60,377 nt of DNA from Neobacillus rhizosphaerae. GTDB lineage: Bacteria; Bacillota; Bacilli; Bacillales; Cytobacillaceae. Position numbers and translations under genes: made by a program. Below the pieces are notes generated by a model that saw only the letters and a program-made list of their open reading frames with translations, was not told the origin of the DNA and searched no databases. The stretch spans positions 1 through 60,377 of the forward strand of contig NZ_CALBWS010000034.1 in NCBI RefSeq assembly GCF_937468385.1. The letters are read 5' to 3'. Shown here piece after piece: positions 34,605 through 44,312 of this stretch. How positions within the stretch are numbered: the stretch's first letter is position 1; every line of letters starts with the position of its first letter.

Positions 34605-34703
34605 CCAACATCCTCCTTGTTAGTCAGTTTGTCCATTAAAGCCAAAACAAAAACAAAAAAACAATAGTAAAAATCGGAAAATCCATAATAATATAATGCA
34701 ATA

Positions 34704-34741
34704 GAAAAAAGAGGCAATCCCCGAAGGAACTCCTCTTTTTT
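34704..34741 (-). terminator. Terminator of the nucleotidase gene
   Basis: Minus strand AAGAGGAGTTCC-TTCG-GGGATTGCCTCTT hairpin with a T-run, about 10 nt after the stop. Confidence 0.85.
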
Positions 34742-34751
34742 GGTCGACAAA

Positions 34752-37700
34752 TTACTTAATCCAAGCTCCGTCTTTACCTAGTTTGTATTTTCCGACTTTA
34801 GTGTTTGCAGCCATGCTTCCATCATTGTTTAGGAAGTACCATTTACCGCTCACTTGTACCCAGCCTGTTTGCATTGCACCAGATTTTGCAAGGAAATACC
34901 ATTTGTTATTCACTTTAACCCAACCTGTTTGCATTGCACCGGAACCTCCAAGGAAGTACCAAGTTTTACGCTCTTTTACCCAGCCGGTTAACATTACACC
35001 GGATTTATTAAAGATGTACCACTTGCCATTTACTTGTGCCCAGGTATCTTTCATGTCACCATTCTTAGCATCTAAGTAGTACCAAGACTTTCCATCTTTT
35101 AACCAACCTGTTTGCATTACACCGGATTTATTAAAGAAGTACCACTTGCCATTTACTTGTGCCCAGGTAACTTTCATATCCCCGTTCACTTTATCAAGGA
35201 AATACCACTTGTTATTTTCTTTATACCATCCAGTTTTCTTAGTACCATCTTCATTAAAGAAGTACCATTTGCCATCTGTTTTAACCCAGCCCTTACCAAC
35301 TTCTGGTTGTTGAACTTGATCTGTTTTTAGAACACGTCCTTCAATTGCTGCACTAAATGGTTTTGGTAGTGTTTTAAAATAATCAACAAAAGCGTCTAAA
35401 TCAACAGGGCCCGTTACGCGGTTTTTACCTGATTTAAGCACGGTAAAGCCGTCGCCACCGTCTGCCATAAAGTTGTTAACTGTTATTGTGTAGTCAGCTT
35501 TTGGATCAATTTTTTTGCCATTTTCAAGATAAATATCTACAACTTTGCTTCCATATGGAAGCTTATCATTCCAAGTGAATTTAAGACCCGAGATTGCCAT
35601 AATCTTGTTATAGCTTGGCGGTGCTTGGAATTGCTGATTTAATAATGTTCTTACTTGTTCACCAGTGATTGTCATTGTCACTAAATCGTTACCGAATGGT
35701 TGAACCTTGAATAAATCACCCCAAGTGATGATTCCTTTTGGAAGTGGGTTACGTACACCACCGGAATTCATAAAGCCAAATTGAGTATGCATAATCGTGC
35801 GCATACCATCAGCAATCACGTTACCAAGTACTGATTCACCATGTTCATTAGCAGTTTTGCTCAATTCCATTGCAGTTTCACTAACTGGTCTGCTTACGAT
35901 TGGTTTAATATCTTCTTGATAGCCGTCAAGCTCTGCTTTGATTTTTGCGTCTGGAGTAATCTTGCTGTGAAGTGTGTCAACTACTTCAGCTTTTGTTTGA
36001 TCCTTAATCACATCTCCTGTAGCAGGGTCAATAGTTAAATCAATATCTGAGAAAGCTGTGCCGTAAGACCAAGATTGTACTAATACTTTTCCTTCAACGT
36101 TTGTATTTAGATATTTATGGTCATGTGCACCATACACAACGTCAACGGATGAATCTATCGCTTTTGCCATGTCAACAACTTGTCCAGTTGCTCCTGTGCC
36201 GTCTGTTTTTGAAGATCCAGGATTGTGGGCAAGAACAACGATTGTTTTAACACCTTTAGCAGTTAATTCTTTTGCATATTTGTTAATTGCAGTTACTTCA
36301 TCAGTGAATTTAACTCCTGCTACACCGCTAGGAGTAACGATTGTTGGAGTATCAGTTGTTACCACACCGATAAAGCCGATTTTAACGCCTTCTACTTCTT
36401 CAATTGCATATGGAGGTAAAATAGGTTCGTTTGTCTTTTCATCCACTACGTTTGCAACAACGTAATCCATTGTTGAACCGGTAAACTTACCATATTTCCC
36501 TTCATATTTTTCTGTTTTCGGATGGCTTCCACCATTGATGAGTCGCTTCATTTCTACTACGCCTTCGTCAAATTCATGGTTACCGATTGTACCCACGTCC
36601 AAACCAATTTCATTCATCATACGAATAGTTGGCTCGTCTTGTAATAATGCTGATACTGGCGGGCTTGCCCCAACAAGGTCACCAGCTTGTATCATTAGGG
36701 TATTAGCAGGGTTTGCAGCTTCTCTGTCTTTTAAATAAGCAGCTAAGTATTCAATACCGCCCGAGTAATCGACAACTTTTCCAGTAGAATCCTTAATAGA
36801 TTTCCAAGTATCAAGTTGACCATGGAAATCGTTGATGCCTAATAATTGAACGTGTACATTTTGGTCTAATGAGTATTGCTCAAAACCAGAACCATCTGTT
36901 AATGGTGCAACATCTTTAACAGCTGGTGCAGATGCTAAAACATCTTTTGCCGCTGGTGAAGATTTAAATGTTAAGTTCTTTGCAACTCCGCCAACAGGAG
37001 CTATTTTCCAGTTGTTATCTGCTGAAGGGTTAACTACTCCCTTAGCACTAATATAGTCCATCAATATTTGACGGTTTTCAAGTGGAGAATCTACGACAAC
37101 ATTAGCTTTTCCACCCTTAGTTCCAGGGAAGTTGCCACCGCCTGTTGCACGATAGTTATTTGTTGCAACGATGTATTTTTGCGCAGGATCGATTGGGTTT
37201 CCATCCATATCAGTAAAGTTAATAATACGATGCGCATCAGCATTCAGGATAGTACCATCACTATATTTGTATCTTGCCGGCTGAGTTACATCAACTTGAT
37301 ATTTAACGCCATCAATAACATCAAAATTGTATGTTGGAAATCCATAATCAATCAATTCTTGAGCATTGGCATTAGTAGGATCAATTTTATTAAATTGTGA
37401 TGCAGACATTTCTAACCATTCTTTAACTTCTGCCCCAGTTAATTCAACTGCCTTTAATGTATTGTTAAACAAATAAAGGTCATTGGCACTTTTTATCGAA
37501 AGGGGGCCTTTTAAAATATTGGTGTAATCTCCTGCTCCTCCGCGGCCAGCCTTGAATGGAGCGCCTGCAGAAATGACAGGAATATCCGCTAATTCTGGTT
37601 TATTTGTTTTAATCCAGTTTTTAACGTAATCCGTTTGAGCATTGTTTACGATCTGAATAGTTGGATCGTCCATTACACGTGAGAAATAACTGTGCATTTG

Positions 37701-38948
37701 TGCAGTAGTTTCACCAATTGTTCCACGTACATATGCTAGAGTTGCTTCATGTTCTGTTTTTACTGCATCAACAATAGTAGAGTCAACTGCAGTCGTAGAT
37801 GTTACAGGCATGTCAACAGATTTTGACGCCGCCTTATCAGCTGTCCAAGTTCCATCTTCTTGTTGTACTAATGCTAAGTCTAGAACACCAAGGTTATTAC
37901 CCCAGAATCCTGCTTCTACTGCTGGTGTTCCGTTAATAGTACCTTTTGTAGTATCTAGACCAGTTAGGTCTGGATTTTCAAGTTTAGCACCTTGATGGAA
38001 TTCTTTACCAGCAGGGAAAGCATAGTGTGCATGTCCGAATAGAAGGGCATCGATGCCAGCAACTTTACTTAATGAGAATACAGCATTTTCTGCTTCCTCT
38101 TGGCCATCATTGGTAACGTCACAGCCAGAGTGTGCAATTGCTACAACAACATCTGCCTTTAGACCGTCTTTACCTACTTCTTTCATTTCTTTTACATATT
38201 TTTCAGCTGTTTTAACAATATCTTTTACAATTACTTTTCCCTCAAGATTATCTTTATCCCATTGCAGGATTTGTGGTGGGGCAAAGCCGACAATACCTAC
38301 ATTAACTGTTTGTTCTACACCATTTTTATCCTTAATCTTTTTAGGGATAATTTGATATGGCGTGAAATAGTTTTTATCATTCGTTGGATCACTGTCATGA
38401 TCGTCCACATAAATGTTAGCGTTTACAATCGGATATGGAGCATTTTCCATAGCGGTGTTTAGGAATCCTAACCCATAGTTGAATTCGTGGTTTCCTACGA
38501 TACCACCATCATAATTTAATAGTTTCATGGCCTTAAACATTGGGTGTACATCTGTTTTTGTTAAAGGCTTAACTTTTGCAACATAATCTGCCATCGGATT
38601 TCCTTGAAGCAAATCTCCAGCATCAAATAACATCGAGTTTTGCTCATACGTTGGACTAGTTTCTACATCTTTATTCATTTTTTCAGTTCTTGCCTGCTTA
38701 ATTAAGCTCGCAGTTTTTGCTAGCCCGTAGTTAATTCCATTTTCTGTGTCTTGGTAATAATCATAGGCCATAACTGCATCATGTAGATCCGTAGTTTCCA
38801 AGATACGAAGAGTAGCAGTATTTCCAGTTTCCGCAGCCTTAGCCACATGTGGAAAAATATTCAAAGGAACTGTTGTAAGCGCTAACGCAATAGCTAAAGA
38901 ACCATTGAGCATACGTTTTTTCATGCTTCTTTTTATCTTTCTCTTCAC
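34752..38948 (-). CDS. YfkN-like dual nucleotidase with choline-binding-type wall repeats
   Basis: Large exported enzyme (1398 aa) with two metallophosphoesterase/5-prime-nucleotidase modules. The first is CpdB-like (2',3'-cyclic nucleotide phosphodiesterase/3'-nucleotidase; about 45-640: ILETTDLHDAVMAYDYY, GNHEFNYG, AHSGCD); the second is UshA/YfkN 5'-nucleotidase-like (about 715-1215: LLGINDFHGQLD, GNHEFDEG, VVYGAHDHK). B. subtilis YfkN has the same pair but a different end. Here eight GW...WYF repeats (about 1235-1398) replace the sortase or S-layer anchor. I take the GTG at 38948, eight bases after AAAGGCGG; an ATG at 39008 has no site. Signal peptide ends near VAKA. Likely role: scavenging extracellular nucleotides. 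Confidence 0.9.
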   Translation of the reverse strand: MKRKIKRSMKKRMLNGSLAIALALTTVPLNIFPHVAKAAETGNTATLRILETTDLHDAVMAYDYYQDTENGINYGLAKTASLIKQARTEKMNKDVETSPTYEQNSMLFDAGDLLQGNPMADYVAKVKPLTKTDVHPMFKAMKLLNYDGGIVGNHEFNYGLGFLNTAMENAPYPIVNANIYVDDHDSDPTNDKNYFTPYQIIPKKIKDKNGVEQTVNVGIVGFAPPQILQWDKDNLEGKVIVKDIVKTAEKYVKEMKEVGKDGLKADVVVAIAHSGCDVTNDGQEEAENAVFSLSKVAGIDALLFGHAHYAFPAGKEFHQGAKLENPDLTGLDTTKGTINGTPAVEAGFWGNNLGVLDLALVQQEDGTWTADKAASKSVDMPVTSTTAVDSTIVDAVKTEHEATLAYVRGTIGETTAQMHSYFSRVMDDPTIQIVNNAQTDYVKNWIKTNKPELADIPVISAGAPFKAGRGGAGDYTNILKGPLSIKSANDLYLFNNTLKAVELTGAEVKEWLEMSASQFNKIDPTNANAQELIDYGFPTYNFDVIDGVKYQVDVTQPARYKYSDGTILNADAHRIINFTDMDGNPIDPAQKYIVATNNYRATGGGNFPGTKGGKANVVVDSPLENRQILMDYISAKGVVNPSADNNWKIAPVGGVAKNLTFKSSPAAKDVLASAPAVKDVAPLTDGSGFEQYSLDQNVHVQLLGINDFHGQLDTWKSIKDSTGKVVDYSGGIEYLAAYLKDREAANPANTLMIQAGDLVGASPPVSALLQDEPTIRMMNEIGLDVGTIGNHEFDEGVVEMKRLINGGSHPKTEKYEGKYGKFTGSTMDYVVANVVDEKTNEPILPPYAIEEVEGVKIGFIGVVTTDTPTIVTPSGVAGVKFTDEVTAINKYAKELTAKGVKTIVVLAHNPGSSKTDGTGATGQVVDMAKAIDSSVDVVYGAHDHKYLNTNVEGKVLVQSWSYGTAFSDIDLTIDPATGDVIKDQTKAEVVDTLHSKITPDAKIKAELDGYQEDIKPIVSRPVSETAMELSKTANEHGESVLGNVIADGMRTIMHTQFGFMNSGGVRNPLPKGIITWGDLFKVQPFGNDLVTMTITGEQVRTLLNQQFQAPPSYNKIMAISGLKFTWNDKLPYGSKVVDIYLENGKKIDPKADYTITVNNFMADGGDGFTVLKSGKNRVTGPVDLDAFVDYFKTLPKPFSAAIEGRVLKTDQVQQPEVGKGWVKTDGKWYFFNEDGTKKTGWYKENNKWYFLDKVNGDMKVTWAQVNGKWYFFNKSGVMQTGWLKDGKSWYYLDAKNGDMKDTWAQVNGKWYIFNKSGVMLTGWVKERKTWYFLGGSGAMQTGWVKVNNKWYFLAKSGAMQTGWVQVSGKWYFLNNDGSMAANTKVGKYKLGKDGAWIK

Positions 38949-39344
38949 GTTTTTACCGCCTTTCGACAAAATATTTTTTATTGCAAGATTAATTCTACTA
39001 ATTTTCATAAGAGATTAATAGTCCTTTTTGTAAAAATATTGTTAGAATTCTATTAAATTACTTCACTAGGTATGTTCGCCAAATTTTCTCAATATTCCGC
39101 CGCTATTTCAAACAAAAAAATAGCCCGAAATATTGATGTAACCAGGTTATGGAGATTATCGTCTATTTGGTTGAGGTTTTTTGGAAAGGTAGTTTTTGGA
39201 GCTATTCTTATAGGATTATTGATAGTTTTGAATATTCGACACAAAATTTCAATTTACGAAGAGCTTAAAAAGGAGTAAAATGAAAGCTGGTCTTTATCTA
39301 ATAAAATTGTCAATTAATGATATTTATATAAAAGGAGAAATTAT
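38949..39344. other. Divergent region nucleotidase / LCP gene
   Basis: About 400 bp. It contains one possible 68-aa membrane protein (39072-39278) and an ATTCCGCC-type core near 39095. Promoters for both flanking genes must be here, but I see no clear sigma-A match. Confidence 0.45.
39072..39278 (+). CDS. Possible small single-span membrane protein
   Basis: 68-codon frame with a convincing hydrophobic helix (about 37-56, VVFGAILIGLLIVLNI) flanked by basic residues and a charged tail. No good ribosome site precedes the ATG, and the first 15 codons overlap an intergenic-repeat-like sequence, so the true start may be internal or the frame may be accidental. It ends 67 nt before the LCP gene, same strand. 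Confidence 0.3.
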   Translation: MFAKFSQYSAAISNKKIARNIDVTRLWRLSSIWLRFFGKVVFGAILIGLLIVLNIRHKISIYEELKKE

Positions 39345-40394
39345 ATGCCCGAAATACAACGCTCTCAGCTAGTAAATCGAAAGAAAAAGAGCCGTAAAAA
39401 ACGCATCTTCATGTGGATATTCCTACCAATATTATTCGTTGCTTTATGTGGTGCAGGATATGCGACCTTTTTATTAAAAAAAGCCGAATCAGTTGTTAAT
39501 AAATCATATAAACCAGTAAACGCCACTTCAAAACGAACCGCCCAGGTTGACCCCGATATGGACAATATTTCCATCCTTCTTATTGGCGTCGATGCAAGTA
39601 AAAGCCGAGAAAAACAGTACGGAGATGCGGTCAGATCTGACGCCTTACTTGTTGCTACTTTAAACAAAAAGGAAAAATCAGTAAAGCTGCTGAGTATTCC
39701 TCGTGATTCCTATGTTCATATCCCTGAAAAGGATATTTATACAAAAATTAATCATGCTCATGCCTACGGGGGAGCAAAATTATCGATTGAAACCGTTCAG
39801 GAACTACTCGATATTCCGATTGATTATTATGTAAAAGTGAACTTTTATGCCTTCATTGATGTCGTTAATGCCTTAGGTGGAATTGATGTTGATGTCCCTT
39901 ATGCGATTTCAGAAAAAGATTCTGAAGATCACCATAATGCCATTCGCTTAAAACCTGGTTTCCAAACATTAAAGGGTGAGCAGGCACTTGCTCTTGCCAG
40001 AACGCGCCATCAGGATACAGATGTTATGCGTGGCATGAGACAGCAGGAAATTATTAAAGCGATATTTAAAAAGGCTATGTCTGTTCAATCCTTTTCAAAA
40101 CATGCAAACATGATTGATGCGGTTGGGGACAATATGGAAACGAATATGTCGTTCAACGATATGAAATCTTTGATTGATTATGGACTCGCCGGCAGTGGCT
40201 TAACCATTGACACGCTAAACCTTAAAGGTGAAGATACCTATATTAATAAAATTTACTATTATAAGCTTGACAAACAAAATCTTGAAGAAACCCAATCAAT
40301 TCTAAAAGCACATCTTGGTACCGATTCAACTACTACTAACGCTGCACATGCTAATACCGGTAGTAATGAAAATTCATCCACAAACACTAACTAA
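39345..40394 (+). CDS. LytR-CpsA-Psr (LCP) glycopolymer ligase
   Basis: LCP proteins (TagT/U/V) transfer lipid-linked wall teichoic acid or other glycopolymers to peptidoglycan. 349 aa: cytoplasmic tail, membrane helix (about 20-42), extracellular LCP domain (about 70-240) with ILLIGVDAS, RSDALLVATL, SIPRDSYVHIP, an Arg-rich site TRHQDTDVMRGMRQQEI, and a low-complexity Asn/Thr tail. AAGGAG precedes the ATG. Located between the two tagO copies and divergent from the nucleotidase. Which polymer it attaches is not shown. Confidence 0.92.
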   Translation: MPEIQRSQLVNRKKKSRKKRIFMWIFLPILFVALCGAGYATFLLKKAESVVNKSYKPVNATSKRTAQVDPDMDNISILLIGVDASKSREKQYGDAVRSDALLVATLNKKEKSVKLLSIPRDSYVHIPEKDIYTKINHAHAYGGAKLSIETVQELLDIPIDYYVKVNFYAFIDVVNALGGIDVDVPYAISEKDSEDHHNAIRLKPGFQTLKGEQALALARTRHQDTDVMRGMRQQEIIKAIFKKAMSVQSFSKHANMIDAVGDNMETNMSFNDMKSLIDYGLAGSGLTIDTLNLKGEDTYINKIYYYKLDKQNLEETQSILKAHLGTDSTTTNAAHANTGSNENSSTNTN

Positions 40395-40402
40395 AAGCCA
40401 TG

Positions 40403-40434
40403 AGCCGCAGCACATTACGTGATGCGGCTTTTTT
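40403..40434 (+). terminator. Terminator of the LCP gene
   Basis: AGCCGCA / TGCGGCT stem with 13-nt loop and T-run, 9 nt after the stop. Confidence 0.9.
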
Positions 40435-40446
40435 ATATTTGCTTTA

Positions 40447-40491
40447 GGGTGTCAGGCACCATGTGAAAATTTCACATGGTGCCTGACACCC
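40447..40491. repeat. 45-bp near-perfect palindrome
   Basis: Two perfectly complementary 22-base arms around a single base, beginning GGGTGTCAGGCACC. It lies between the convergent LCP and tagO-2 genes, next to a normal terminator, so termination alone does not explain it. I believe similar GTGTCAGGCACC elements are scattered in other Bacillus genomes, but I cannot check. Confidence 0.9.
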
Positions 40492-40559
40492 TTTGCAATG
40501 AAAACGGGGTTAAAAAAGAGCCTGACCGCTGTGGGATCAAGCTCTAGTTCTTCATTATA

Positions 40560-41621
40560 TTATCTATTTCGTTCTGTTGTGACGAGCAAAGTGCGCATCA
40601 TTTTGATTAATGGACGGTAATTCTTCCCGACAAGCCCAATCATTTCGGCAAACAATTCAATCATGATCAAGAGGATCACGATGAAGAAAAAGCCACCAAG
40701 GAGCTTTGCTTGTGAAAAGATGATAGCCGCAAGTCCAAAGAAGGCTGCCATCGCATATATCATCAAGACTGTCTGGCGATGAGTAAATCCAAGTCTGAGC
40801 AGGCAGTGATGCAGGTGCGATTTATCTGGTGCCGATAATGGTTTTTTATTGACAATTCGACGAATAATCGCAAAGAATGTATCAGAAATCGGTACACCGA
40901 GAATAATAACCGGTACGATAAAGGAAATCATGGTAACATTCTTAAAACCTAGAAGTGAAAGTACGGAAATCATATAGCCTAAGAATAACGCACCCGTATC
41001 CCCCATAAAGATCTTTGCCGGGTGGAAATTATAAATTAAAAATCCAAGCGTACTTGCTAACACGATGGAAGCCACAGCTGTAACGAAACCATCCCCCATG
41101 ATAATTGCCATTCCAGAGATGGTAATTAAAGCAATGGAAGATACTCCAGCGGCAAGGCCGTCAAGACCGTCTATTAGGTTGATGGCATTTGTAATCCCGA
41201 CAATCCAAATAATAGTTAATGGGATACTTAAATAGCCGAATTCAATTTGGCCACCGAAGGGCAGGTTGATAAATTGAACATGTACACCGCCCCAAAAGAC
41301 AACAACGGCAGCCGCCGCGATCTGAGCGATTAATTTTATTTTTGCTGAAAGCTCTACCATATCATCTAGTATTCCGGTAATAATAATGATAATACTTCCA
41401 ACGATGATTGGAAGCGCATTGGGGTCTTCAGGGCGAAGAACCAGCATACCGATAATAAAGCTTAAATATATCGCAAGTCCGCCAAGGCGGGGCATGATTT
41501 TCTGATGAACTTTTCTATGATTGGGTTTATCTGTTGCCCCAATTTTAAAGGCGAGTTTTTTTACTAATGGAGTAAGCAGAATTGAACTAATAAAGCATAA
41601 AATCAGGGTGATGTAAATCAT
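40560..41621 (-). CDS. TagO/WecA-type GlcNAc-1-phosphate transferase (copy 2)
   Basis: 353-aa paralogue of the gene at 33540, identical over most motif-bearing stretches (for example NAINLIDGLDGLAAGVSS, FHPAKIFMGDTGALFLG, PDKSHLHHC) and diverging mainly in the first cytoplasmic loop and last helices. All catalytic motifs are intact, so it should be active as the initiating transferase for a lipid-linked polymer. GGGAGG precedes the ATG. It heads the downstream polysaccharide region in map order and may be dedicated to that polymer, leaving copy 1 for teichoic acid. Duplication followed by divergence is the simplest origin. Confidence 0.92.
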   Translation of the reverse strand: MIYITLILCFISSILLTPLVKKLAFKIGATDKPNHRKVHQKIMPRLGGLAIYLSFIIGMLVLRPEDPNALPIIVGSIIIIITGILDDMVELSAKIKLIAQIAAAAVVVFWGGVHVQFINLPFGGQIEFGYLSIPLTIIWIVGITNAINLIDGLDGLAAGVSSIALITISGMAIIMGDGFVTAVASIVLASTLGFLIYNFHPAKIFMGDTGALFLGYMISVLSLLGFKNVTMISFIVPVIILGVPISDTFFAIIRRIVNKKPLSAPDKSHLHHCLLRLGFTHRQTVLMIYAMAAFFGLAAIIFSQAKLLGGFFFIVILLIMIELFAEMIGLVGKNYRPLIKMMRTLLVTTERNR

Positions 41622-42119
41622 TGTAATCCTCCCTCATATTTTTCTTGCCATTTTCTTTCTATTAATCAGGCAAGATAGGGATATGAACTATTAGGTTAAT
41701 TTGTTAAAAAATACTATTTTTATAGATTCAAAAAACGTATTTGCCCATATGGATTATAACACATGTGTTTTTTTTAGCAAATAGAAATCCTTGGCTAATA
41801 ATCATTGAAACAATAATGTTATCAAACTGTTACTAAATTAGCTACAAACAAGAAACAATCATAGGTTCAGCTTCTAATCCAAACATGAAGAAGGATTAAT
41901 TTTGAACAATTTTCCCAACATAATAAAGGTCGTATGAGCGTAGTCGAGCTTCACTTATTTCGTCGTGAAAAATGTTTATTTTTCACGCATATTGGATAAA
42001 CTGATTCGTTTTTGCGTTGATCTGCCCCTTTTCCAAACAAAACATCAATATAATAATTAGCGAATGACACTCCGCTTTTTGGGGGTAGCTGTCATTCGCT
42101 AATTCATTAATATAACCCC
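41622..42119. other. Intergenic tagO-2 / galU
   Basis: About 500 bp, AT-rich, without a supported gene. It includes a perfect 10-bp hairpin (CGTGAAAAAT / ATTTTTCACG, 41964-41987) of unknown role and the inverted repeat at 42056-42103. Confidence 0.55.
42056..42103 (-). terminator. Inverted repeat downstream of galU, probable terminator
   Basis: Perfect 14-base arms (ATTAGCGAATGACA / TGTCATTCGCTAAT) around a 20-base spacer, beginning 17 nt after the galU stop; the flanking sequence is T/A-rich rather than a pure T-run. Confidence 0.65.
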
Positions 42120-43007
42120 TTATGTAAAAGGATGGTAATCTTTCTTCGCTAATTGCTTTAAATAATCGACCAATGAGTGACGAATATCTTCTCTCTCTAA
42201 TGCAAATTCAATAGTAGCCTGAAGGAATCCAAATTTGTCTCCCACATCATAACGAATTCCATCGAACGCATAGGCTAAAACCTTTTCGTTGGCTGCCATT
42301 TTCCGAAGGGCATCTGTTAACTGAATTTCACCGCCATAGCCAATTTCTACTTTTTCCAAATACGAGAATATTTCAGGATTTAAAATGTATCTGCCCATGA
42401 TGGCAAAATTTGACGGGGCATTTTCCTTTGGCTTTTCAATCATATCCCTTACTTCGACAATTTTACCTGACACACCTTCATTACTAGGAGCAATTACCCC
42501 ATATTTATGCAGGTCCTCATCGGGCATTATTTTCGTCCCTATGACACTGCAGCCAAATTGTTCATGGACATCCATTAATTGTTTTAGACATGGAACATCA
42601 CTTTTTACAATATCATCGCCTAATAGTACAGCAAATGGCTCGTTTCCAATAAACCTGCTGGCACATTGTACAGCATGCCCAAGTCCTAATGGTTTTTTTT
42701 GTCTGATATAATGGATATTTACCATGGTGGAAATCTCTTTAACCATGCTCAAAAGGTCTTGTTTATCTTTTTCGGCTAACTCAAGTTCCAGTTCAATCGA
42801 AAAATCAAAATGATCCTCTATCGCTCGCTTATTTCTCCCGGTTACAATAATAATGTCTTCGATACCGGAGGCAACCGCCTCTTCCACAATATATTGAATC
42901 GTTGGCTTATCAACGATGGGAAGCATTTCTTTAGGCTGTGCCTTAGTTGCTGGAAGAAATCTTGTTCCCAACCCAGCCGCAGGAATTACCGCTTTTCTAA
43001 TCGACAT
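42120..43007 (-). CDS. galU: UTP-glucose-1-phosphate uridylyltransferase
   Basis: Makes UDP-glucose from UTP and glucose-1-phosphate for wall and lipid glycosylation. 295 aa; nucleotide-binding GLGTRFLPATKA and KEMLPIVDKP, active-site regions LGLGHAVQCA, and GEIQLTDALR. ATG 43007 follows AAAGGAGTGG; the frame extends to 43043 without support. It overlaps the end of the upstream glycosyltransferase by 11 nt, so the two are coupled. In B. subtilis the paralogues are gtaB and yngB. Confidence 0.94.
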   Translation of the reverse strand: MSIRKAVIPAAGLGTRFLPATKAQPKEMLPIVDKPTIQYIVEEAVASGIEDIIIVTGRNKRAIEDHFDFSIELELELAEKDKQDLLSMVKEISTMVNIHYIRQKKPLGLGHAVQCASRFIGNEPFAVLLGDDIVKSDVPCLKQLMDVHEQFGCSVIGTKIMPDEDLHKYGVIAPSNEGVSGKIVEVRDMIEKPKENAPSNFAIMGRYILNPEIFSYLEKVEIGYGGEIQLTDALRKMAANEKVLAYAFDGIRYDVGDKFGFLQATIEFALEREDIRHSLVDYLKQLAKKDYHPFT

Positions 43008-44118
43008 GGCTACCACTCCTTTGATATCCTTTAAAAATTCCAATTAATAATGGCTTCACTTTTTCAACTTCATACATTTCTGCTGTTTCTAAGGCAGCTT
43101 TTTGCATCTGAACCTTTTTACTCTCATCCAGTGCAAAAAATTGAATCATCTTTTGTTTAAGGTCTTCATCATTACCGACATCAAACAGAAAACCATTTTG
43201 CCCATCCTGAATATAGTCTAATAATCCGCCTATTTTACTGCCAATAACAGGAACACCGCAGGCCATAGCTTCAAGACCAACCAATCCTAAGCTTTCACCT
43301 TTACGGGTAGTTGGAAAACAAAATACTTCAAGGCAATTATAGATTTGGCTCAACTTTTCCTGTGGCAGGAGAGGAAAATAAACGATGTCGTTCTGTAAAT
43401 GATATTCAGCTACCATTGCTTCATAATCCTTTTGTTGACTTCCTTTACCAACTACAATTAACTTCCATCCCTCGAATTGACCCAATTCTTTCATCTTTTT
43501 AACGGCTGATAGAACAATTTCCCACCCTTTTCCGACATCTAAGCGACCGACAAAACCAAGATATTTGTAATCGGTACTCAAATTCATGTCAGCAAACACA
43601 TTCAGGCGATCTTCTTTTTTATGAAAAATATTCTTATTTACCCCACCTGAAGGAAAAACCTTTATTTTAGTATCTTCAACCTGGTATTTTTCTGCCACTA
43701 GTTTTTTGTAGTAATTTGATGGTGTAATAATGATGGTAGACAGATGCAAAAGTTTTTTTACATATGGTTGATACTTTTCCTGAGATTTAACCTCTGGGAC
43801 AACATCACTGCCATGAACATTGGTAAAAATTTTACTATTTCGTTTCAAGTTTTTTAAAATGATCAACGGAAAGGCATTATGTGAGGCGTAATGCACATAA
43901 ATTGCATCATAACCTCCCATGATTCCTTTTGTTATTATTTTTAAGTAATAAAATATATATGAAAATAACTTGCTCGCTTTATTATGACTTTTATAAAGAA
44001 CAGCTTTATCTACTGTCCAGCCTTCACTTTTTAGGATTTCTTCTGTATTTTTCACGAATATTCCGTAATTCGGATATTCCTTATCCGGATACATATTTGA
44101 AATTAAAAGGATTTTCAT
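42997..44118 (-). CDS. Glycosyltransferase family 4
   Basis: 373-aa GT-B enzyme. N-terminal MKILLISNMYPDKEYPNYG, donor-binding region VGRLDVGKGWEIVLSA, and the GT4 E-x7-E motif (GESLGLVGLEAMACGVPVIG). Probably cytoplasmic and membrane-associated, adding a sugar to a lipid-linked oligosaccharide. ATG 44118 follows GAGG with 7-nt spacing. Coupled to galU, which hints at a UDP-glucose donor. Acceptor unknown. Confidence 0.88.
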   Translation of the reverse strand: MKILLISNMYPDKEYPNYGIFVKNTEEILKSEGWTVDKAVLYKSHNKASKLFSYIFYYLKIITKGIMGGYDAIYVHYASHNAFPLIILKNLKRNSKIFTNVHGSDVVPEVKSQEKYQPYVKKLLHLSTIIITPSNYYKKLVAEKYQVEDTKIKVFPSGGVNKNIFHKKEDRLNVFADMNLSTDYKYLGFVGRLDVGKGWEIVLSAVKKMKELGQFEGWKLIVVGKGSQQKDYEAMVAEYHLQNDIVYFPLLPQEKLSQIYNCLEVFCFPTTRKGESLGLVGLEAMACGVPVIGSKIGGLLDYIQDGQNGFLFDVGNDEDLKQKMIQFFALDESKKVQMQKAALETAEMYEVEKVKPLLIGIFKGYQRSGSHVD

Positions 44119-44262
44119 GCAAAACCTCATTTCTCTATTGTGTAAAACCTTTATGTCCAGATTGACCTTTTATGCTAACCATGAAAATTGACGAAAGTTA
44201 TCATGAAAAGTTACAAATATGGGGCTTTACTAGCCGATAGTTGGGATCATAATAGTAAATTC

Positions 44263-44294
44263 AGAAAAGGCCACGGGAGAGGATCCCAGGCCTT
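44263..44294 (-). terminator. Terminator of the O-antigen-ligase-like gene
   Basis: Minus strand AAGGCC...GGCCTT stem with inner complementarity and a following TTTT, about 20 nt after the stop. Confidence 0.75.
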
Positions 44295-44312
44295 CTATCT
44301 TTTTAGACAAAC

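Noticed and set aside
34783..35330. Plus-strand open frames opposite the nucleotidase C-terminus
   Set aside because: They are antisense shadows of the wall-binding repeats, with the same periodicity.
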